A stretch of 32,400 nt of DNA. It comes from Alphaproteobacteria bacterium. Its GTDB lineage: Bacteria > Pseudomonadota > Alphaproteobacteria > UBA8366 > GCA-2717185. The stretch spans positions 1 through 32,400 of the forward strand of contig JAJFJB010000207.1 of the NCBI GenBank assembly GCA_021774435.1, read 5' to 3'. Both the position numbers and the translations under genes were made by a program. Below the pieces are notes generated by a model. That model did no database searches, had not been told where the DNA came from, and saw only the letters and a list, made by a program, of their open reading frames with translations. This document shows positions 26,452-32,400 of the stretch, piece by piece; positions within the stretch are counted from its first letter, which is position 1; each line of letters begins with the position of its first letter.

Positions 26452-27213
26452 ATGGGACGGCTGGATGGTAAAGTTGCCTTGATAACTGGCGGCGCCTCGG
26501 GCATCGGCGCGGCGACGGCCAAGCTCTACGCACGGGAAGGCGCCAGTGTCGCCATCGCGGATATCAACGACAATCTGGGCCATGACGTGGCTGCGAGCCT
26601 CGATAACGGCCTCTACATCCATCTCGACACGACCGACGAAACGGAATGGACCGCCGCCGTTCAGGCAACGCTCGGCAAATTCGGGCGGCTCGACATTCTG
26701 GTAAATTCAGGTGGCGTTTCCGGCCGTATCCCCGGCACAAAAAGCGCGCCATCGATCGAGAATCAGGATCTAGACAATTGGAACAATGTGATGAACGTCA
26801 ACTCGACGGGCATCTTTCTTGGCATGAAACACGTCATCGCGCCGATGCGCGCCGCGGGTGGCGGCTCGATCATCAATATCTCGTCGATCTACGGCCTGGT
26901 GGGGTCGCCGCACAATGTCGCCTATCACGCCTCCAAGGGCTCAGTGCGGCTGAGCACCAAATCCGCGGCGATGCAATACGCGTCCGAAAATATCCGAGTG
27001 AATTCGGTGCATCCGGGTTTCGTCACCTCCCCCATGACGCAAATGACCCATGACGATCCCGAACTCTCGCAACCAAGGCTGGACAAGACCCCGATGGGCC
27101 GCTTCGGCACACCAGAGGACATCGCCAATGGCTGCCTCTTCCTCGCCTCAAACGAGTCGAGCTGGATGACCGGCGCGGAACTCGTCATCGATGGCGGCAT
27201 GACGGCGCAGTAG
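26452..27213 (+). CDS. Short-chain dehydrogenase/reductase (SDR)
   Basis: 253 residues from the ATG at 26452, with a very strong AAGGAGGAGG. Classical SDR signature: TGGASGIG (12-19), the D60 region, NSGG where most have NNAG, catalytic serine in INISSIYG (144-145), and Y158-x3-K162 (YHASK). The C-terminal ELVIDGGMTAQ is typical of FabG-like enzymes. Acid residue D37 at the end of strand 2 (IADIND) favours NAD over NADP. It oxidises or reduces an alcohol/ketone. Divergent from the GGT-like gene. Confidence 0.93.
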   Translation: MGRLDGKVALITGGASGIGAATAKLYAREGASVAIADINDNLGHDVAASLDNGLYIHLDTTDETEWTAAVQATLGKFGRLDILVNSGGVSGRIPGTKSAPSIENQDLDNWNNVMNVNSTGIFLGMKHVIAPMRAAGGGSIINISSIYGLVGSPHNVAYHASKGSVRLSTKSAAMQYASENIRVNSVHPGFVTSPMTQMTHDDPELSQPRLDKTPMGRFGTPEDIANGCLFLASNESSWMTGAELVIDGGMTAQ

Positions 27214-27229
27214 TGCGAATAAGAAGACC

Positions 27230-27763
27230 TTACGCAGGTCCCGTATTGGCTGTTAAGTCGTAATCCGGAAAGATGGCATCGGAGATTTTGGATCGGTAGA
27301 AAATCGAGATCGCCAGAATCATGTCGACGGTCTCGCCATCCTCTGCAAGGGGCAGATAGAGGCGTTCGAGCTCCGAATATTCCTTATCGTAGTGAATCAA
27401 CGACTTCCCGCGCCGCCAGCTCGGAGACTTAGATTCCACGACATCGGTTAAATTGCGTTCCACTTTCGATAATTTTTCCGCGCCAAATCGATCTCCGACC
27501 CACCCGTTGGTGAGACTGGTGCCCGCATATTCCTCAATTCGCGAGCCAATGATACGGCGCCAAAACCGCATTGGATTACGGTGGACATCCAGGAGCCAAA
27601 TATTGGGAAGGAGCGTCGGAATATGCATCGGGTCAAAATGCTGTCTGCCCGGAAGCTTGCCTTCCGGCGCGATAGAGCGCCAATATTCATACAATTCCAA
27701 AACGTCAGGATGCGCGGCACCCGGTTTTGGCAATTCAAGCGTCTTGGTTTCGGTCAATGGCAT
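27230..27763 (-). CDS. PAS_5-type single-domain protein
   Basis: 177 residues. The pattern LYEYWRSIAPEGKLPGRQHFDPMHIPTLLPNIWLLDV, then FWRRIIGSRIEEYAGTSLTNGWVGD, matches short PAS_5 proteins (formerly DUF1457) that are common in Rhodospirillales-type bacteria. There is no output domain, so it may bind a small ligand or act as an adaptor. It is convergent with the SDR gene, 16 bases apart. The ribosome-binding site is weak; the start could be later, but the family's N-terminal segment begins here. Confidence 0.82.
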   Translation of the reverse strand: MPLTETKTLELPKPGAAHPDVLELYEYWRSIAPEGKLPGRQHFDPMHIPTLLPNIWLLDVHRNPMRFWRRIIGSRIEEYAGTSLTNGWVGDRFGAEKLSKVERNLTDVVESKSPSWRRGKSLIHYDKEYSELERLYLPLAEDGETVDMILAISIFYRSKISDAIFPDYDLTANTGPA

Positions 27764-28070
27764 TTTACGCGCGGCCCTTCATTCTTACCCTGTTGACCCA
27801 GACCGTTTCCTAGTATGGGAACAAGTTATTAATGAGCTGTTACAAATAATTGAATTTTACCTCACGCACACAATATTTGAATGAACAATTGCGATGCGCT
27901 CTAAGTCGGCTCTAATTTAACGGTTTTGCCGGTTCTGCCGTCACCCATATGAACTATCGGTCGTCAAATATGTGCGGAAATCCATTCAGAAATGGCATAA
28001 TTACCTTCGTAATTCGGCAGTATCGTTAGAAAAACGCAAATTTTGCGGTGGTTGAAAGGGAATAAATAGG
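27764..28070. other. 307-bp divergent promoter region
   Basis: No gene seen. The region is AT-rich and lies between the divergent PAS_5 and SDR genes, so it should hold both promoters. An inverted repeat (27999-28014) sits 57 bases upstream of the SDR start. Confidence 0.5.
27999..28014. promoter_or_regulatory. Perfect inverted repeat, possible operator
   Basis: AATTAC-CTTC-GTAATT has perfect 6-base arms. Its place upstream of the SDR gene fits an operator; it has no T-tract. Confidence 0.4.
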
Positions 28071-28829
28071 ATGGGCAGATTATCGAAAAAGACCGTCATC
28101 ATAACCGGCGGCGCACAAGGCCAGGGTGCAGCGGAAGCCCGGATATTCGCTACCGAAGGCGCTAATGTGGTCTTCGGCGATATTCTCGATGCGGAAGGTG
28201 AAGCGGTCGCAGCGGAGATACAGGGCTCCGGCGGCAATGCAACCTATAGCCATCTTGACGTCACCGATGAGGCCGACTGGCAAAACGCTATAGACCTCGC
28301 CACGACCCGATTTGGCGGCCTCGATATTCTCATCAACAATGCCGCCGTCCTGATCCCCCGCGTTCCCATCGAAGAGCGCACCGCCGAAGAATGGGACCTT
28401 GTCATGGGCGTGAATGCCAAGGGCATATTCCTGGGCACGAAATACGCCATTCCCGCCATGCGGGCGTCCGGCGGCGGTTCAATCGTCAATATTTCCTCGA
28501 TCGCCGGGATTGGGCAGTCGACCCATCAGGAACCGGCCTACGCGGCAAGCAAAGGCGCGATCCGGATCTTCACCAAGGTCACCGCGGCACAACATGCGAA
28601 AGATAATATCCGCTGCAATTCCGTCCATCCCGGCCCGGTGGATACGGAGATGTTCCGGGCCGCCTTCGCCGAACCGGAAGCATTGGCCAACCGCCTCGCC
28701 CGCGTACCCATGCGCCGCGCGGGGACGATCGACGAGGTTGTTGCCGGTGTGCTCTATCTTGCCTCGGACGAGTCCTCTTATGTCACGGGGACTGAATTGG
28801 TGATCGATGGCGGCGCGTTGAGCATGTAG
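28071..28829 (+). CDS. Short-chain dehydrogenase/reductase (SDR), second
   Basis: 252 residues. TGGAQGQG (12-19) has Gln in place of Ile before the last Gly; NNAA (89-92), catalytic serine in VNISSIAG (142-143) and Y157-x3-K161 (YAASK) complete the classical set. D37 (FGDILDAEG) suggests NAD preference. Close in length and general sequence to the SDR at 26452 but not a recent copy. AAAGGGA lies upstream of the ATG. Monocistronic. Confidence 0.93.
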   Translation: MGRLSKKTVIITGGAQGQGAAEARIFATEGANVVFGDILDAEGEAVAAEIQGSGGNATYSHLDVTDEADWQNAIDLATTRFGGLDILINNAAVLIPRVPIEERTAEEWDLVMGVNAKGIFLGTKYAIPAMRASGGGSIVNISSIAGIGQSTHQEPAYAASKGAIRIFTKVTAAQHAKDNIRCNSVHPGPVDTEMFRAAFAEPEALANRLARVPMRRAGTIDEVVAGVLYLASDESSYVTGTELVIDGGALSM

Positions 28830-28898
28830 CAGCAGAGGCCGCCGCCGCGCTGATATTCCGATGCGTTCAAGTCGCGACAGCGCGTCCCTATACCCAAT

Positions 28899-29711
28899 CT
28901 ATCGCTTTCGTTTGCGCCAAAGCGCGAGGATGTGTTCCAGTTCGGTTTTCTCGAAGAAATGTCCCGGCGGCCACAGAAACGACGCGTTCTCGCCGCGCCA
29001 TTGAATTTCTTCTTCATCCAGTCCGGCCCGTGCGGCCCAACGCCGCCAAACAGTCACGCTCACAGACCACCAACACCAGGCGAGAACGAAACCGAATACC
29101 AGTAACAAGCCCAGAAACAATTGAGATTCGATTTCCAGAAGAAGCTGCGCAATCGCCATGGGACCCACGAATAAGGGCAATATCGGACCATTCACCGACA
29201 GGCAGCCCACCCATCCGGCAGCCGTCCCGGAAATGCCCTTCCGGTTTGGCAACGCGTGCCGGTACTCCGGATCGGCCGCGGCGAGGAACTCCCGCTCCGC
29301 CGCCGAGGCTGACTCCATCTCTTTTTGCATCTTTCGGCGCTGAAACCAGACATACGACGATATTGCCATATAAGAGAGAATGAGAAGTCCGAGATAAACA
29401 TATTTGCTATCGACTTGAAGGAGCGGCGCCACAATCCATGACAAGAAGCCGGCTCCGAGAAAAATGCCAACAAGAAACGCCCAGAATCCCCAGCCCGGTC
29501 CCAAATTTAGAAGCCTTTCCAATGTAGATGTGGAGCACACATACCGGTTCCGAATGACTCTTTCTCGCCGAAATTTCGCTGCCTGAAATCGTAACAGTCC
29601 GCTGGGCCACGTGTCACCGCAGCGGCGCAGGTTCTTGACGAACACTGCGGCCACCACGGTAGAAGGCACACCGACGGTATGCAATTTCACTATTTCCGTA
29701 ATAGCCGCCAC
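28899..29711 (-). CDS. Four-helix membrane protein of unknown function
   Basis: Up to 270 residues, from a GTG at 29711 that overlaps the preceding gene by 22 bases and lacks a ribosome-binding site. The first 60 residues (rich in Arg and Cys) look atypical, so translation may begin later, for instance at GTG 29540 or TTG 29522. Four hydrophobic segments are clear at about 74-94, 104-123, 174-192 and 198-219, with a charged cytoplasmic-type loop (QRRKMQKEMESASAAEREF) between the second and third and a basic tail. I recognise no family. It is the last gene of a presumed three-gene unit with the exported peptidoglycan-binding protein and the PEP-CTERM protein. Confidence 0.65.
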   Translation of the reverse strand: MAAITEIVKLHTVGVPSTVVAAVFVKNLRRCGDTWPSGLLRFQAAKFRRERVIRNRYVCSTSTLERLLNLGPGWGFWAFLVGIFLGAGFLSWIVAPLLQVDSKYVYLGLLILSYMAISSYVWFQRRKMQKEMESASAAEREFLAAADPEYRHALPNRKGISGTAAGWVGCLSVNGPILPLFVGPMAIAQLLLEIESQLFLGLLLVFGFVLAWCWWSVSVTVWRRWAARAGLDEEEIQWRGENASFLWPPGHFFEKTELEHILALWRKRKR

Positions 29712-30274
29712 AACGTGGCCTGGTCCGGGAAGCCCGTCGTTTCGAATTTCAGATCCGACTGGAAGGCCATAAGCGCCGATCTGGTTTCCTCGGTAAAACG
29801 ACCGTTCGCTTCGCTTTTGTACAGATCGAGCGCGGCGAGTTTTGTCTGCATCCGCCGGATGGTTTCGCGCCGAAGCGTCGCCTTACGCTCACCTTCCGTT
29901 ATTTGCACGCGCGGGGATGCCTGACGCAGCCGATCCGGGCTCAATTCGATGATGAGCGCGTTGACGACGGCGTGCAGACGATGCGTCGGGTTCGCCTGGC
30001 AGTGATTCTGCATAACGTTGAGCAGCAGCTCCAACGATTCGAACGCCATCACATCGAAGGTGTCCTTGGCGTAACGATTATGCGCGGACACGTAACCTTC
30101 GACCCACCCGCCGATCATGTAATAGACATTGGACTTGCTTTCGCGTGCCTTGACGAAGGTCTGACATGGCAGAAAGCCCGCGCCCTTCATGGCGAACTTT
30201 TCGTCGCCATCGGCAGCCCACGCAAAACCCGTCTGAAACAGGAGCCCCACAATCGCCAATCGAATGAATTTCAT
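29690..30274 (-). CDS. Exported protein with C-terminal peptidoglycan-binding domain
   Basis: 194 residues from the ATG at 30272-30274 (AAGGG about 9 bases upstream). Residues 1-20 are a signal peptide ending AWA. The middle (30-110: C37, YYMIGGWVEGYVSAHNRYAKDTFDV, C92) resembles small Rap1a/HdeA-like periplasmic domains with a disulfide, but this is only a pattern resemblance. Residues 137-193 form a PG_binding_1 module (IRRMQTKLAALDLYKSEANG, then TRSALMAFQSDL). It should bind murein in the periplasm. It is 97 bases downstream of the PEP-CTERM gene and overlaps the membrane protein gene. Confidence 0.83.
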   Translation of the reverse strand: MKFIRLAIVGLLFQTGFAWAADGDEKFAMKGAGFLPCQTFVKARESKSNVYYMIGGWVEGYVSAHNRYAKDTFDVMAFESLELLLNVMQNHCQANPTHRLHAVVNALIIELSPDRLRQASPRVQITEGERKATLRRETIRRMQTKLAALDLYKSEANGRFTEETRSALMAFQSDLKFETTGFPDQATLWRLLRK

Positions 30275-30371
30275 TTGAATAACCCTTTTGTTGAAAACCA
30301 AACCCTTGTCGCGGAAACCCAGCGGTCGAACGGAATGAATGTTTCCGCCGACCGCCGGGTTCACCACCGTT

Positions 30372-32222
30372 TTACGCCGCCACGACTGCCCGGGCATGAG
30401 GCATTGCCCAGACCACCACGTTGCGCCGGCGGATCACGAAGAGCCCCCCGAGACCGATGATGAACAGGGTGAGCGTGCCCGGCTCCGGAACCGATGCGAC
30501 CTTAAAGACCTCGATCGGATTCTCCGCACTTCTAGCGCCGATTGACTGCGGCACCGTCGAGCCGCCAACGAAATCGACGATGAAACTCTCCCCAATCTGC
30601 AGATCGAAACCCTGCAAGGAGAAAAGATTTGCGAACAGGTTCGGCGACTGAAACAGATTGATGCTCTCATCCAGTACATTGCCAATTCCGAATTGCCGCT
30701 CGAATCCCAGCAGATCGAAATTGATCTGCAACAGATCGACAATGAAGTCGAAATCGAAATCGAGCAGCGTTTCGTTCAGCAAGTCCGCGTCGAGGAAGAA
30801 GGTCGGCGTGACCGTCGTGACATCGTCCAAGAACAGGATGTCTGGCAACAATTCCCAAGCAGAGATCAGTTCGGTGACCAATTCACCGGCAACCATGACC
30901 GCTTTATCGAACACCAACTGCACGAACAGTGTGGGGTCGAGTTCGAAATCCTGTTTAAGGTCGATCGACGGGCCGATATTCACATCGATAACGTCATAGC
31001 CGACACTGCCGACATTGCCGATCGGCACGCTGAAACCAAACGCGTTACTGGTTATACCACCTGTTGCAGCCAAGGATGCCGCGGCGTCGACATCGACTCT
31101 TAGATCAACCAGATCGTCTTGGCCGGACGCCTTCAAGGTATTGGTATTCGTATCCAGGCCGCCGACCGCATCCGGTTGCGGAAGATAGAGCGTCGCCGTG
31201 GCAAGGCCGGATACACCGGTATCGATCGTGAACGGGAAACCGTTCGCCTCGTCGGGGAAACCGAAGACCGACGGTTTCTGCCCAAGGAGCAAAATGCCGC
31301 CTTCACTGTCTTCGTTGAAGGACAGGATGGGAACGGTCTGATCGATGTTGAAGGGCGTGCTACCCGTGGCACACCCTGCAGCGATGACGCAGGCCTCGCC
31401 GGTGACGCTGCCCGACACTTCGAAAATCGCGTCAGCCGACAGAGCGAGGCTGGCAAATTCGGTACTCAGGGTGTTCGTGCCCGCGAGAACGCTATTCGGG
31501 TTGAAGTTAATCGCATTCGATTTGTCCAGAAGGTCTGTATCGGGAATGTCCAGAGTGGCTTGATAGGACACCGTGGCATCGACCGAACCGCTGCCAATTT
31601 CGATCCCGAGTTCCAGGCCGACACGGCCATCTGACGTGCCTTCGACCGCCACGCCGGTGCGTGTATCGACTTCAAGGAATTGCGGCGGCGCCGTGCCCAG
31701 CGCGACAACCGGCAACCGGCCCGACCGTCCATTCCGACAGGTCGAGGATGAGTTGCCCAACTTTTTGCACGCCGCGAACGCCACGTCATAGGCGGCCCGT
31801 TTTACGGCATCCGCCGCCCGGGCGATTTTGCAGCCGACCGCGAACTTGCCACAGCTGCGTACTGAAGGACGACTGCCCAGCTTCGGCACCGGCACGCGTG
31901 CGCTTTGTCCGTTGATGCAGGCGCTGGAAGAGAACCCGAGCCCTCGGCACGCGCCGAAGGCCGCGTCGTAGGCGATCCGCAAGGGGTTGCGGACATTGAC
32001 GTCCTCCTCGCCGGCGATCAGATCGAGCTTGGCCGACTGATCCTGCCACGCCGCGCCAAGGAATGATTTTTTGCTCAATGTTGCGGCGGAGCCGGTATCC
32101 CACAGGCTCTGCCCTTTCGTCTCGAATTCCAGATCGTAGGTAAACGGCACCGCCCCCACGATCGTCGGTGACAGCAGCAACAGACACGCTGCGGGCGCCA
32201 TAATGAAACGCAAAATATTCAA
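30372..32222 (-). CDS. PEP-CTERM sorting-domain protein with duplicated Cys module
   Basis: 616 residues starting at TTG (32220-32222), supported by AAGGGAGA 6 bases upstream; an ATG seven codons later would lack spacing. Signal peptide 1-24. Two copies of a 37-residue module follow (82-118 and 142-178), each with AxxxAFxACxxLGxSSxxCxNGxS and a cysteine pair. The rest is a long beta-rich, Asp/Leu-rich region. The sorting tail is VPEPGTLTLFIIGLGGLFVIRRR at 578-600, followed by an unusual 16-residue extension. PEP-CTERM proteins are exported and processed by exosortase, typically with exopolysaccharide or biofilm production; no exosortase lies in this window. Confidence 0.9.
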   Translation of the reverse strand: MNILRFIMAPAACLLLLSPTIVGAVPFTYDLEFETKGQSLWDTGSAATLSKKSFLGAAWQDQSAKLDLIAGEEDVNVRNPLRIAYDAAFGACRGLGFSSSACINGQSARVPVPKLGSRPSVRSCGKFAVGCKIARAADAVKRAAYDVAFAACKKLGNSSSTCRNGRSGRLPVVALGTAPPQFLEVDTRTGVAVEGTSDGRVGLELGIEIGSGSVDATVSYQATLDIPDTDLLDKSNAINFNPNSVLAGTNTLSTEFASLALSADAIFEVSGSVTGEACVIAAGCATGSTPFNIDQTVPILSFNEDSEGGILLLGQKPSVFGFPDEANGFPFTIDTGVSGLATATLYLPQPDAVGGLDTNTNTLKASGQDDLVDLRVDVDAAASLAATGGITSNAFGFSVPIGNVGSVGYDVIDVNIGPSIDLKQDFELDPTLFVQLVFDKAVMVAGELVTELISAWELLPDILFLDDVTTVTPTFFLDADLLNETLLDFDFDFIVDLLQINFDLLGFERQFGIGNVLDESINLFQSPNLFANLFSLQGFDLQIGESFIVDFVGGSTVPQSIGARSAENPIEVFKVASVPEPGTLTLFIIGLGGLFVIRRRNVVVWAMPHARAVVAA

Positions 32223-32336
32223 AATAATTCTCCCTTATTCGAAATCTTTTCGCGCCGGCCGGCAAACGACCTGAGCGTGTTGAGCTGCGAAAATTTCCAC
32301 GAAGGGATTCCAGCAAAAACGCTGCTGTCAAAACAT

Positions 32337-32352
32337 GGGTAGAACTACCCAA
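32337..32352. promoter_or_regulatory. Perfect palindrome upstream of the PEP-CTERM gene
   Basis: TGGGTAG-AA-CTACCCA has perfect 7-base arms around AA, 115 bases upstream of the TTG start. It resembles a dimeric regulator site, as for LuxR-type regulators, but the regulator is unknown. Confidence 0.45.
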
Positions 32353-32400
32353 TTAACGATCGAAACAATTGATAGTGGGGTACCATCGGCACCTGAAGGC

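Noticed and set aside
31786..32352. Minus-strand 188-codon frame upstream of and within the PEP-CTERM gene
   Set aside because: It overlaps the PEP-CTERM coding frame, which has a signal peptide, a ribosome-binding site and a sorting tail; the alternative frame has none.

Overview
The window looks like chromosomal DNA of a metabolically versatile alphaproteobacterium, probably of the Rhodospirillales type. This rests on high GC coding DNA, a perfect CtrA-type box (TTAA-N7-TTAA), a REP-like palindrome pair of a kind I associate with alphaproteobacteria, a short PAS_5-type protein, an AtuA/DUF4387 pair, a PEP-CTERM protein, and many oxygenases, SDRs and dehydrogenases. I cannot name the species. 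There are no RNA genes, CRISPR arrays or intact insertion sequences.

Layout. 1-3859 (minus): a partial D-2-hydroxyacid dehydrogenase directly behind a Rieske oxygenase, then a gamma-glutamyltransferase-like Ntn hydrolase. 4023-6361: small genes (exported TPR protein, carboxymuconolactone decarboxylase-like protein, tiny lipoprotein, VOC protein) closed by a terminator. 6452-7620 (minus): a decayed lipase-like gene whose last part encodes a ubiquitin-like beta-grasp domain behind an in-frame TAG. 7763-9767: a TetR repressor divergent from a GST/ChrR-cupin operon, with two matching palindromic operators. 9768-10222: non-coding hairpins, a direct repeat and a REP-like pair. 10223-15172 (minus): enolase-superfamily dehydratase and crotonase (overlapping), amidase and 6PGDH-like dehydrogenase; between them a plus-strand unknown gene split by an in-frame TAA. 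15409-18577 (plus): D-2-hydroxyacid dehydrogenase, Baeyer-Villiger-type monooxygenase and truncated haemoglobin. 18591-22426 (minus): AtuA, DUF4387, FAD oxidoreductase (DAO family) and TauD-type dioxygenase, a likely operon. 22633-24603: a GNAT acetyltransferase, then an unknown 339-residue protein downstream of a CtrA-like box. 24610-28829: a second GGT-like hydrolase divergent from an SDR, a PAS_5-like protein and another SDR. 28899-32222 (minus): four-helix membrane protein, exported peptidoglycan-binding-domain protein and a PEP-CTERM protein with a duplicated cysteine module.

How it fits together. Most of the window is catabolic: oxygen-dependent enzymes that open small molecules (Rieske, Baeyer-Villiger, TauD), dehydrogenases and SDRs that process the products, hydrolases acting on amide or gamma-glutamyl bonds, and crotonase/enolase-type enzymes. 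A globin beside the monooxygenase may serve oxygen handling. The exact substrates cannot be read from sequence. The least explained items are the AtuA-DUF4387-DAO-TauD operon, the lipase/ubiquitin-like relic, the unknown gene under a CtrA-like site, and the PEP-CTERM/peptidoglycan-binding/membrane trio.
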